From Rhodospirillales bacterium (GTDB taxonomy: Bacteria; Pseudomonadota; Alphaproteobacteria; Rhodospirillales; Defluviicoccaceae): DNA of 64,000 nucleotides. The stretch covers positions 47,501 through 111,500 of the forward strand of contig JADJXQ010000024.1 in NCBI GenBank assembly GCA_016710335.1, in the 5' to 3' direction. Both the position numbers and the translations under genes were made by a program. Positions 16,781-25,092 of this stretch are shown here, in pieces (the stretch's first letter is position 1; each line of letters starts with the position of its first letter). The notes beneath the pieces were generated by a model, which did no database searches, had not been told where the DNA came from, and worked only from the letters and a program-made list of their open reading frames with translations.

Positions 16781-17898
16781 ACCACCTGGCGCTGCTGTTG
16801 TTTTCCATTCTCGTCGTCGGAGCGCCGCTCCAGGTGCGGGCTGCGGAGCGCCTCATAGAAACCGAGAGCGGTCCGGTTCGGGTCGAGACGGCCGCCTCCG
16901 GGCTCGCGCATCCGTGGGGGCTGGCTTTCCTGCCCGACGGTCGGATGCTGGTGACGGAACGGCCGGGGCGTCTCCGCATCGTTGAGCCGGACGGCAAAGT
17001 GTCAAGGCCGGTGACCGGCACGCCGGAGGTATTCGCGGACGGCCAGGGCGGGCTCCTCGACGTGGCCCTGGATCCGGCGTTCGCGTCCAACCGCCTCGTC
17101 TACCTGTCCTTTGCCGAGCCTGGAAGCGGCGGCGCGTCGACGGCGGTGGCGCGCGGACGGCTGGACGGGGCCGCGCTTCGCGATACGGAGGTCATCTTCC
17201 GCCAGCAGCCGAAGGTGAGCGGCGGCGCCCATTTCGGCTCGCGTCTCGCGTTCGCGCCCGACGGCGCCCTTTTCGTGACCCTGGGCGAGCGCTTCAAGTT
17301 CGAGCCGGCTCAAGACCTCGGCAACCATCTCGGCACCATCGTCCGCATTCTTCCGGACGGCTCGGCGCCCGGCGACAACCCGTTCGTCGGCCGCCGCGAC
17401 GCCATGCGGGAAATCTGGTCCTACGGCCACCGCAACGTCCAGGGCGCAGACATCCATCCGGAAACCGGAGCTCTGTGGTCGCTGGAATTCGGGCCGCGTG
17501 GCGGCGACGAGCTCAACATCCCGGAGGCAGGCCGCAACTACGGCTGGCCGTTGGTGAGCTGGGGGCGGCACTACGGCGGGGCCGATATTCCGGACCCGCC
17601 GACCCGTCCCGACTTCGCCGGCTCTGTCTACCACTGGGTCCCGGCCATCTCGCCCTCCGGCATGGCCTTCTACACCGGCGACCTGTTCCCGGAGTGGCAG
17701 GGCGATCTGCTGATCGCCGGGCTCGGCTCCGAAGCGCTGGTGCGTCTCAGCCTGGATGGGGAAACCGTGACTGATGAGGAGCGCATCCCCATGGGCGCCC
17801 GCATCCGCCAGGTCCGCCAGGGCCCCGAAGGCGCCGTCTACCTCCTCACCGACCAGTCCGATGGCGAAATCCGCCGCCTGACGCCGGGGGAGCGGTAG
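16777..17898 (+). CDS. PQQ-dependent sugar (aldose) dehydrogenase, periplasmic
   Basis: A 373-residue secreted six-bladed beta-propeller of the soluble glucose/aldose dehydrogenase family (E. coli YliI/Asd type). A signal peptide (LALLLFSILVVGAPLQVRAA) is followed by GLAHPWGLAFLPDGRMLVTERPGR split over residues ~38-65, GGLLDVALDPAF, HFGSRLAFAPDGALFVTLGER, the active-site histidine loop region REIWSYGHRNVQGADIHPETG, EFGPRGGDELN and AGRNYGWPLVSWG. These match the PQQ and Ca2+ binding layout of the family. No PQQ biosynthesis gene is in the window. The start overlaps the EamA stop; the gene ends convergently with a permease gene. Confidence 0.9.
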   Translation: MNHLALLLFSILVVGAPLQVRAAERLIETESGPVRVETAASGLAHPWGLAFLPDGRMLVTERPGRLRIVEPDGKVSRPVTGTPEVFADGQGGLLDVALDPAFASNRLVYLSFAEPGSGGASTAVARGRLDGAALRDTEVIFRQQPKVSGGAHFGSRLAFAPDGALFVTLGERFKFEPAQDLGNHLGTIVRILPDGSAPGDNPFVGRRDAMREIWSYGHRNVQGADIHPETGALWSLEFGPRGGDELNIPEAGRNYGWPLVSWGRHYGGADIPDPPTRPDFAGSVYHWVPAISPSGMAFYTGDLFPEWQGDLLIAGLGSEALVRLSLDGETVTDEERIPMGARIRQVRQGPEGAVYLLTDQSDGEIRRLTPGER

Positions 17899-17940
17899 CT
17901 CCTCGCTACAGCCCCCCGCGCCGCCAGAACCTGCACACAT

Positions 17941-19074
17941 TCAATCCCCCGCGGTCGGGGGGGATCCTCGCGTACCACTTTTGGACACCGGCAGTTCGGG
18001 TTCGCGGTAGAGGGGGCTCTCCAGGTAGCGCTCGATGCCGTATCGCACCAGCACGCCCACGACGGCGGCGGCGGGGACCGCCAGCAGCGCGCCGGTGAGG
18101 CCGAGCAGCGCGGTGCCGGCGATGACGGCGAACATCAGCCACACCGGATGCAGGCCTACCCGGTCGCCGACGATCTTCGGCTGCAGCACGTAGCCCTCCA
18201 GCGCCTGGCCGGTGCCGAACACCGCGAGAATGAGGACGATCGGCAGCCAGCCGTCGAACTGGGCGAGGCCGACGCCGATGCTGGTGACCAGGCCGACGAT
18301 GTTGCCGACGAACGGGATGACCGAGATCAGACCGGCGCCGATCCCGATCAGGAGTCCGAAATCGAGCCCGATCGCCAGAAGTCCGACGGCGTACCAGCCG
18401 CCAAGCAACAGGACCACGATGAGTTGGCCGCGGAGGAAGCCCGACAGACGATCGTTGATCTCGCCCATGATGGTGCGGATGCGGGGGCCGCCCTTCTGCG
18501 GCAGCAGGCCGTCGAGCCGCGCCACCAGCCGATCCCAGTCGCGCAGCAGGTAGAAGGCGACCACCGGGGTGATGATGAGCAGGCCGAACAGATTGAGGAC
18601 AGCGGCGCCGCCGCTCAGCACCCCCGACAGCAGCTTGCCCGCCCATTCCGTGGTCTTCCCGGCGTAGCTCTGCAGGAACGACTCGATTTGCTGCTCCTGC
18701 CCCGGACCGAGCCTGGCCTTGAGGTCCGCGATGTGGGGCGTGATGGCGTCTCGCGCCATTTCCGCGTACTGGGGCAGGCGGCCGATGAAATCGCCGATCT
18801 GGGCGCTCAGCACCGGGATCAGGACGATCAACACGGCGACGAACGCAAGGACGAACCCGGCAACAATCAGCGCCGCCGCCGCCCCGCGCGGCACCCGGGC
18901 CCGCTCGAGCCGATCGGCCAAGGGATCGAGCAGGTAGCCGATCGCGAGGCCAACGATGAACGGCAGCAGCGCGGCCCGCAGCAGATAGAGCACGAACGCG
19001 GCCGCGGCCGCAATCACCAGCCACAACACGAGGCGGCGCTCGGCGCTCATTCGCTGCGGTCTCTCTTCGCTCAT
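17941..19074 (-). CDS. AI-2E family transporter / PerM-type permease
   Basis: A 377-residue polytopic membrane protein of the AI-2E transporter (PF01594) family. N-terminal helices (LWLVIAAAAAFVLYLLRAAL, LPFIVGLAIGYLLDPLADRLE) precede a soluble helical segment (about 95-150), followed by FGLLIITPVVAFYLLRDWDRL and the conserved C-terminal half GFLRGQLIVVLLLGGWYAVG, GLISVIPFVGNIVGLV, GYVLQPKIVGDRVGLHPVW. The QPKIVG and IPFVG motifs are diagnostic. Family members include sodium/proton antiporters and signal exporters, so the cargo is not known. Last gene of a probable three-gene minus-strand unit behind the sugar kinase and symporter. Confidence 0.88.
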   Translation of the reverse strand: MSEERPQRMSAERRLVLWLVIAAAAAFVLYLLRAALLPFIVGLAIGYLLDPLADRLERARVPRGAAAALIVAGFVLAFVAVLIVLIPVLSAQIGDFIGRLPQYAEMARDAITPHIADLKARLGPGQEQQIESFLQSYAGKTTEWAGKLLSGVLSGGAAVLNLFGLLIITPVVAFYLLRDWDRLVARLDGLLPQKGGPRIRTIMGEINDRLSGFLRGQLIVVLLLGGWYAVGLLAIGLDFGLLIGIGAGLISVIPFVGNIVGLVTSIGVGLAQFDGWLPIVLILAVFGTGQALEGYVLQPKIVGDRVGLHPVWLMFAVIAGTALLGLTGALLAVPAAAVVGVLVRYGIERYLESPLYREPELPVSKSGTRGSPPTAGD

Positions 19075-19090
19075 GGTGATCAGAGACCCT

Positions 19091-20407
19091 TCATCTGGTG
19101 CGCCTCGATTCAGGAGCCGGCGCGGACCGCGTCTTCGAGGTCAGGTCGAACACGCCGTACGCGGCGACGACCAGGAAGCAGGCCGCGGGCACGACGTAGG
19201 AGGTCGCGGCGCCGAAGTTGTCGATCGCCGCGCCCTGCACCATCGGCATCAGGGCGCCGCCCAGGATCGCCATGACCAGGCCCGCGGCGCCGAACTTGGT
19301 GTCCTCCCTGAGACCGTGGAGAGCGATGCCGTAAATGGTGGGAAACATCAGCGACAGGCTGGCCGAGATGCTGACGACTGCCCAGACGCCGGAGATGTCG
19401 GGGCTGATGATCGCATAGGCGGCAAGGGCGGATCCCACGATCGCCATCGCCATCAGCAGCAGCGCCGGCCGCACATAGCCCATGATCCAAGTCATGACGA
19501 AGCGCGACACGAGAAACACCAGGAGGCTGTATTGCAGATACTGTCCGGCGTTGGCCTCGTCGCCGCCGATCGCCTCCTGCACGTACTGGATGGTAAAGGT
19601 CCACGTGCATGTCTGCGCCGCTACATTGAAGAACTGGGCGATGACGCCGAACCGGTAGTGGCGATTGCGGAACAATCTGCCGAGGGTGGCGCCGAAATGC
19701 ACGTCTTGCAGATCCTCCGCCGTTGCTTCGTGGGTCTTCGGGACCTTAAGCAAGGCGATCGCCAGCCAGATCAGCAACAGCACCAGGGCCATGCCGACGT
19801 AGGGTGTCATGACCGCGTTCAATTCCGCCGTCTGGACGGCGCGCAGCGCCTCCGCGGACATGGCTCGGCGTTCGTCGCCTGTCGCTTGGTTGAGGTTCGG
19901 CAGGATCAGCGTCGCCGCCAGGAACACGCCGAGGTTGGTCCCCACCGGATTGAAGGCCTGGGCGAGATTGAGGCGTCGCGTCGCGTTGGCCTCCGGCCCC
20001 ATGGCGATGACGAACGGGTTCGCGGAGGTCTCGAGGATCGAGAGCCCGGCGGCCAATACGAACAGGGCGGCCAGGAAATAGCCGTAGGTCATGATCTGGC
20101 TCGCCGGATAAAACAGGAAGGCGCCAATCGTCGCGAAGCCGAGGCCGGTCAGAACGCCGACCTTGTAGGAATAGCGCCTGTTGATGAACGCTGCCGGTAG
20201 AGCCAGACAGAAGTACGCGCCGTAATAGCTGAACTGCACGAGAGCCGATTGGAACGTGCTCATCGTGAAGATTTTGCTGAACACCTTGACCAAGGGATCG
20301 GTCATGTTGGCCGCAACACCCCAGGCGGCGAAGCACGTGATCAGCAACACGAACGGGACCACCATGTCGCGGTAGACCAACGGCGTCTTGGATGTCCCGG
20401 ATGTCAT
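19091..20407 (-). CDS. MFS sugar:H+ symporter, FucP family
   Basis: A 438-residue major facilitator of the fucose/glucose-galactose symporter family with about 12 helices. Seen: FVLLITCFAAWGVAANMTDPLVKVF in the first helix region (the AAWGVAANMTDPL pattern and the acidic/asparagine residues are typical of FucP), QSALVQFSYYGAYFCLALPA, ETSANPFVIAMGP (hallmark ETSANPF) and NLAQAFNPVGTNLGVFLA. The second half contains SRFVMTWIMGYVRP and SLMFPTIYGIALHGL. The neighbouring PfkB kinase upstream on the same strand (42-bp gap) suggests uptake and phosphorylation of a hexose, possibly fructose; that substrate is inference. Confidence 0.9.
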   Translation of the reverse strand: MTSGTSKTPLVYRDMVVPFVLLITCFAAWGVAANMTDPLVKVFSKIFTMSTFQSALVQFSYYGAYFCLALPAAFINRRYSYKVGVLTGLGFATIGAFLFYPASQIMTYGYFLAALFVLAAGLSILETSANPFVIAMGPEANATRRLNLAQAFNPVGTNLGVFLAATLILPNLNQATGDERRAMSAEALRAVQTAELNAVMTPYVGMALVLLLIWLAIALLKVPKTHEATAEDLQDVHFGATLGRLFRNRHYRFGVIAQFFNVAAQTCTWTFTIQYVQEAIGGDEANAGQYLQYSLLVFLVSRFVMTWIMGYVRPALLLMAMAIVGSALAAYAIISPDISGVWAVVSISASLSLMFPTIYGIALHGLREDTKFGAAGLVMAILGGALMPMVQGAAIDNFGAATSYVVPAACFLVVAAYGVFDLTSKTRSAPAPESRRTR

Positions 20408-20449
20408 CGCCTCATCCCCTATCCCGTGGCCCCGGATTCAAGGCGGCGC

Positions 20450-21415
20450 TTATTGCACGCTTTGCTGTTCGAGAAACCTTTCCACATGCCGGCGGGTGGG
20501 TAAGGACGGAATGGCGCCGCGGCCGGTGACGGTGAGAGCGCCGACGGCGTTGGCGAACCGGCACACGTCGCGCAGCAACGCCTCGTCGCGCATGGCGGCG
20601 CGGTTCTGAAGCAGGCCGGCAAGGAGGCCGGCGGTAAACGCGTCACCGGCGCCGGTGGTGTCGACCGCTTTGACATGGAAGCTTGGCACGAGGCCCATGA
20701 AGTCGCTGGTAATGTAGATGGAGCCGGCATGGCCGCTGGTGACGACCATCAGCTTGGTGCGGTCGTTCCACAGATGCTCCTTCGCCTGCGCAGGATCGTT
20801 GACGCCGGTGAGAAAGCTCAGTTCGTCTTCGCTGATCTTGACGATGTCGGCCTTGGCGAGGCCGGCCCGAATGCCGTCGCGTGCGGCGGTCGCGTCGGAC
20901 CAGAACGAGACCCGCAGGTTTGGATCGTAGGAGATCATCGCGCCGGCTTCCTGCGCCGCATCCGCCGCAAACAGCGTTGCGCTTCTGGCCGGCTCGGCCG
21001 ACAGGCTGATCGAGCCGAAATGGAGGAGCTTGGCGCGGGCGATGGCGCCGAGATCGATGTCAGTGGGGGCGAGTAGCTTGTCGGCGCTGGGGTTGCCGAA
21101 GAACACGAATTCCCGTTCACCGTCGGCGCGAAGCGATACGAAGGCGAGCGCCGTCGGCGCATGACGGGTGTATCGGAGGGCACCGATATCGACGCCGTCG
21201 GCCTCGAGCGTCCGGGCGAGAAAATGGCCGAACGGGTCGACCCCCACCATCCCCATGAAGCTGCTGTCGACCCCGAGCCGCTTCAGCCCGACGGCCACAT
21301 TGGCCGGAGCGCCACCTGCCGCCTTTCGAAACGTTAACGCCTCGACCAGGTCCTTTCCGGTCTCGGTGGGAACGAAGTCGACCAGCAACTCGCCGAGGCA
21401 AATGGCGTCCGACAT
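20450..21415 (-). CDS. PfkB-family carbohydrate kinase (fructokinase-like)
   Basis: A 321-residue ATP-dependent sugar kinase of the ribokinase/PfkB family. The N-terminus CLGELLVDFVPTE is typical of fructokinases; the first signature lies in GGAPANVAVGLKRLG, the phosphate region in SYDPNLRVSFW, and the second signature DTTGAGDAFTAGLLAGLL holds the catalytic aspartate (in GAGD). The ATG at 21415 is preceded by GGAGG; the frame is open slightly further upstream without a better site. It is the first gene of a unit with the FucP-like symporter, so it probably phosphorylates the imported sugar. Confidence 0.9.
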   Translation of the reverse strand: MSDAICLGELLVDFVPTETGKDLVEALTFRKAAGGAPANVAVGLKRLGVDSSFMGMVGVDPFGHFLARTLEADGVDIGALRYTRHAPTALAFVSLRADGEREFVFFGNPSADKLLAPTDIDLGAIARAKLLHFGSISLSAEPARSATLFAADAAQEAGAMISYDPNLRVSFWSDATAARDGIRAGLAKADIVKISEDELSFLTGVNDPAQAKEHLWNDRTKLMVVTSGHAGSIYITSDFMGLVPSFHVKAVDTTGAGDAFTAGLLAGLLQNRAAMRDEALLRDVCRFANAVGALTVTGRGAIPSLPTRRHVERFLEQQSVQ

Positions 21416-21497
21416 GCAAGCCTCCGGGCCACGGCGCAACGGTCTGCGCGATTGTCCTGCCACCTGTCACTGTAACGTGACGCAGCACGTGCGGCTG

Positions 21498-22160
21498 CTA
21501 AAAATCGTCCCTGTAGAAGCGCGGATTGCGAAAGACGAACAGCTCCGGATTGAGCGGCACGTCGAAGCGCGTGTCCAGCAGCGTGACCTCGGTCGTGACG
21601 CCCTGGGCATCGACCACCGACCACTTCAGCAGGCGGATCGGGTCGTCGCTGAACACCAGCGTGACGCTGCCCTCGAGGGGGTCCTCGCTCTGCACGATGG
21701 TGATCCGGAGCATCCTGTCGTCGTGCTCGAAGCCGGTGATGGTCAGCTCCGGATCGTCGAAGGAGAGGTTGTTTCGAGTAAGAATGCCGGCGGGGGTGCT
21801 GTTGATCGGGACGTGGCTGACCTGCTCCAGCTCGCGGTCGAAGTAGACCAGGAGGCCGTTGTTGGCGATGATCAAGACCGGCACGGGCGGGTCGTAATCG
21901 ATCCGGAGCCGCCCCGGCCGCCACAGGTAAAAATCACCTTCCGCAACTCCCCCGTTGGAGGACACCTGCAGGAACCGCGACTGCAAGGTGCCGAGCCCGT
22001 TGAGGTAGCGTTCGAGGCGCTCGATCTGATGGCGATCCTCGGCGCCCAGCCCGGCGCCCCGCGAAGTGGCGGCGGCATGGAGGGAAACGGCAGGAACGGC
22101 AACGACGAGACATATCAGTCCGGCGACGGCGATGGCAGTGCGGATCACGGTGAGGCGCAT
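21498..22160 (-). CDS. lolA: LolA-family outer-membrane lipoprotein carrier
   Basis: A 220-residue periplasmic protein with signal peptide (RTAIAVAGLICLVVAVPAVSLHA) and LolA fold motifs: IERLERYLNGLGTLQSRFLQ, the LolA hallmark FYLWRPGRLRIDYDPP with VPVLIIANNGLLVYFD, followed by NLSFDD, and the C-terminal LLDTRFDVPLNPELFVF. LolA carries lipoproteins from LolCDE to the outer membrane; alphaproteobacteria generally lack LolB. It lies directly downstream of ftsK, as is usual in this class, with a dispersed palindromic repeat between them. The start at 22160 has AGGG upstream; an in-frame ATG at 22199 lies in the repeat. Confidence 0.9.
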   Translation of the reverse strand: MRLTVIRTAIAVAGLICLVVAVPAVSLHAAATSRGAGLGAEDRHQIERLERYLNGLGTLQSRFLQVSSNGGVAEGDFYLWRPGRLRIDYDPPVPVLIIANNGLLVYFDRELEQVSHVPINSTPAGILTRNNLSFDDPELTITGFEHDDRMLRITIVQSEDPLEGSVTLVFSDDPIRLLKWSVVDAQGVTTEVTLLDTRFDVPLNPELFVFRNPRFYRDDF

Positions 22161-22193
22161 GGAGTCAGCCCTTCGGGAGTGATGCTCATTCAT

Positions 22194-22299
22194 GGTCATC
22201 GCGAGCGGTTGCGCAGCGATCGCGTGAACAATCGGGAGAGCTTATGCGGCGTCGCCGTCCGAATTGCCTCGTCGGCTTCGCCTCCTCGCAACGATGATC
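22194..22299. repeat. dispersed palindromic repeat between ftsK and lolA
   Basis: About 106 bp whose ends are imperfect inverted copies (GGTCATCGCGAGCGG at the left, CCTCGCAACGATGATC at the right), with an inner segment GAGCTTATGCGGCGTCGCC and TCGTCGGCTTCGCCTCCTCGC. It resembles the GTCATTGCGAGGAG-type repeat found in many bacterial genomes. It lies exactly in the ftsK-lolA gap. Confidence 0.75.
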
Positions 22300-22340
22300 A
22301 TCGAGGTTTGCTTCGCCTTGCGCAACGGCGGTTGTGCAGG

Positions 22341-24737
22341 TTAAACGGCGCGCTCGCCGACCAGCACCTCGCGCCGCCCGACCCGGTCCGGCTTGCTCAC
22401 CAGACCTTCGGCCTCCATGCGCTCGATGAGGCGCGCGGCGCGATTGTAGCCGATCTGCAGGCGCCGCTGCACGAAGCTGGTCGACGCCTTGCCTTCTCGC
22501 GACACGATGGCGACGGCTTCGTCATAGAGATCGTCGCCTGACGGCCCGCCCGCCTCGCCGATCTCGCCGGTGATCCAGGCCGCATCCTCTTCGATGCCTT
22601 CGGTCACCTCCTGCACGTACTGCGGCTCGCCCTGGTCGCGCAGGTCGCGCACCACGTCTTCCACTTCCTCATCGCTGACGAACGGGCCATGAACGCGGGT
22701 GATGCGGCCGCCGGTCGCCATGTACAGCATGTCGCCTTGGCCCAGAAGCTGTTCCGCCCCCTGCTCGCCGAGAATGGTACGGCTGTCGATCTTGGAGGTG
22801 ACGTGGAAGCTGATGCGGGTCGGGAAGTTGGCCTTGATGGTGCCGGTGATGACATCGACGGAGGGCCGCTGCGTCGCCATGATCAGGTGGATGCCGGCGG
22901 CGCGCGCCATCTGCGCCAAGCGCTGGACGGCGGCTTCGATGTCCTTGCCGGCGACGAGCATGAGGTTCGCCATCTCGTCGACGACGACGACGATGAACGG
23001 AAGCGGCTCCAGATCGAGCGGTTGTTCCTCGACAACCGGGCGGCCGTCGTCGTCGAAGCCGGTCTGGACGCGGCGCACCAGCTTCTCGCCTTTGTCGCGC
23101 GCCTCGACGACACGGGCGTTGAAGCCGGCAATGTTGCGGACGCCGAGCTGCGACATCATCCGGTAGCGCTCTTCCATCTCGCGCACCGTCCACTTCAAGG
23201 CCACGACGGCCTTGGCGGGGTCGGTCACCACCGGCGCGAGCAGGTGGGGGATGCCGTCGTAGACGGACAATTCCAGCATCTTCGGATCGATCAGGATCAG
23301 CTTGCATACGTCCGGCGGGCGCCGGTAGAGCAGCGACAGAATCATGGTGTTGATGGCTACGGACTTGCCGGAGCCGGTGGTGCCGGCGATCAACAGGTGC
23401 GGCATGCGGGCGAGATCGACGAACACCGGCCCGCCGCCGATGTCCTTGCCCAGGGCGAGGACGAGCTGCCCGGTGTGGCGCTCGAACGCCTCGGCGCTCA
23501 GAAGCTCGCGGAGGTACACCATCTCGTGGCGGCTGTTGGGCAGTTCGATGCCGATGACGTTGCGGCCGACGACCACGGCGACGCGGGCCGAAACGGCGCT
23601 CATGGAGCGGGCGATGTCGTCGGCAAGACCGATGACCCGCGACGTCTTGGTGCCGGCCGCCGGCTCCAGCTCGTAGAGGGTGACCACCGGACCGGGGCGC
23701 ACCTTTACGATGTCGCCGCGAACTCCGAAGTCCTCGAGCACGGAGGACAGCATCAGGGCGTTCTGCTCGAGGCTGTCGCGGTTGATCCCCTCGGAGCCGC
23801 GGGTGCGCGGCGGCGCCCGCAACAGATCGAGCGGCGGCGGACGGTAGTCGGCATCGAACGCGAATTGCGGCTGACGGCCGGCGTCCGACTTGCGGCCCTT
23901 GCTTATTTTTGGCGCCTTTGGGGCGATCAGGTCCTCGTCATCGCGGTCGCGGGCCGCCGCCCTTGTCGAAGAGGGCGCCAGCGCGTCGGCGGGATCCTCG
24001 ACCAGGCTCGGTCGCGGCGGCGCGAAGGCCGGCTGGCGATGCGCGAGCCAGAGCGATCGGGCCGAAACAAGCGAGCGGGCGCTGGCCAATATTCTCCGGG
24101 CTTCGCCGCCAATACGCGGCACGGCGCGCACGGCGTCCGTCAGGAGCCGCGCCAGCGCCTGCCACTCGCCTCGCGAGAGGACGAGGGCCCACGACCACAG
24201 CACCGCGCCGCCGATCCCGCACCCTAGTGCCAGTCCGGTCGCGGCCAGCGCCGGATGCAGCGCCTGCCCGAACCGCGCGATGCCCTGCAGCAACAGGAAG
24301 CCGATCAGGCCGCCGCTACCGGTGGCGAACGGCCAGGCATGTGGCGTTGGCAGCAGCGCCAGAGCGGCAGCGACCAACGCCGTTGCCGCCACCAGCGCGG
24401 GGAGCCGCAGCCGCAGCAGCGGGACGCTCCGCTTGTGCATCAACCGCCAGCCCCACACGGCGAGCGTGATCACCGGAATGAGGATGGCCACCCCGGCCGT
24501 CTGCACCATGGCGTCGGAGGCAAACGCGCCGAATCGGCCGAGCAGGTTGTGGGCGGCCGCGTCGGTGATGTGGTTCCAGGACGGATCTGCCGGGTCGTAG
24601 CTGAACAAGGCGGCGAGCGCGACAGCGCACGCCATGATTAGGGTCATGCCGGTCAGTTCGCTGAGCCTTCGCGACATCCATGCCCGCACTGCCACGGGAA
24701 GCACGGAGTCGGGGCCGATCATCGTCAAGCGAGCCAT
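22341..24737 (-). CDS. ftsK: DNA translocase FtsK
   Basis: A 798-residue membrane-anchored DNA pump that clears chromosome termini at the division septum. Four or five N-terminal helices (about 20-200: LTGMTLIMACAVALAALFSY, AGVAILIPVITLAVWGW, LPALVAATALVAAALALL) are followed by a short low-complexity linker, the FtsK alpha/beta domain from about residue 310, Walker A AGTTGSGKSVAIN near 448-456, Walker B FIVVVVDEMANLM, ATQRPSVDVITGTIKANFPTRI in parts, and a C-terminal gamma winged helix (IGYNRAARLIERMEAEGLV) that reads polar KOPS-type sequences. The linker is much shorter than in E. coli. ATG at 24737 is chosen over a TTG at 24749. Confidence 0.96.
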   Translation of the reverse strand: MARLTMIGPDSVLPVAVRAWMSRRLSELTGMTLIMACAVALAALFSYDPADPSWNHITDAAAHNLLGRFGAFASDAMVQTAGVAILIPVITLAVWGWRLMHKRSVPLLRLRLPALVAATALVAAALALLPTPHAWPFATGSGGLIGFLLLQGIARFGQALHPALAATGLALGCGIGGAVLWSWALVLSRGEWQALARLLTDAVRAVPRIGGEARRILASARSLVSARSLWLAHRQPAFAPPRPSLVEDPADALAPSSTRAAARDRDDEDLIAPKAPKISKGRKSDAGRQPQFAFDADYRPPPLDLLRAPPRTRGSEGINRDSLEQNALMLSSVLEDFGVRGDIVKVRPGPVVTLYELEPAAGTKTSRVIGLADDIARSMSAVSARVAVVVGRNVIGIELPNSRHEMVYLRELLSAEAFERHTGQLVLALGKDIGGGPVFVDLARMPHLLIAGTTGSGKSVAINTMILSLLYRRPPDVCKLILIDPKMLELSVYDGIPHLLAPVVTDPAKAVVALKWTVREMEERYRMMSQLGVRNIAGFNARVVEARDKGEKLVRRVQTGFDDDGRPVVEEQPLDLEPLPFIVVVVDEMANLMLVAGKDIEAAVQRLAQMARAAGIHLIMATQRPSVDVITGTIKANFPTRISFHVTSKIDSRTILGEQGAEQLLGQGDMLYMATGGRITRVHGPFVSDEEVEDVVRDLRDQGEPQYVQEVTEGIEEDAAWITGEIGEAGGPSGDDLYDEAVAIVSREGKASTSFVQRRLQIGYNRAARLIERMEAEGLVSKPDRVGRREVLVGERAV

Positions 24738-25092
24738 GTGTGGGCGCAAGAGTGCGGTATTTCTGCGACGTTAGCAAGCGGCCTTGATGCAGGATGTTGG
24801 GATCGGCCGGCGCATCTGTCCCATGAAAATCAGGCGTCTCAAAAGGGAACTGCGCCGTTGACGCAATCCACGGCGCAGTCTCCCGGTGTCGAAGCGGGAA
24901 CAGTGTTGCAGAATTATCGCTACCTCCGTGCTACAAGGTGCCGCGTGCCGGAAACGACAACCGCGGGCGATTCGTCGGCGACGGAAAAAGGGCCGAAAGG
25001 GGGTGACCCTTTCGGCCCAGTCGCCGAGGGATGCAACGATGGACGGAGATCGGGTCCGCCCCTACTCCCCGGCCCGGGTAGGAATCGCGGGC
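24738..25092. other. intergenic region between ftsK and amtB
   Basis: A 355-bp gap. It contains the amtB terminator (24985-25018) and the presumed ftsK promoter region near 24750-24850. Short open frames here show no recognisable product. Confidence 0.5.
24985..25018 (-). terminator. Rho-independent terminator of amtB
   Basis: On the minus strand a perfect 12-bp stem GGGCCGAAAGGG/CCCTTTCGGCCC closes a 5-nt loop (TCACC) and is followed by TTTTT. It begins about 75 nt after the amtB stop, the expected place for its transcript end. Confidence 0.92.

Noticed and set aside
22689..24227. A 512-residue + strand frame opposite ftsK
   Set aside because: Antisense shadow of the conserved FtsK motor domain; no recognisable product.
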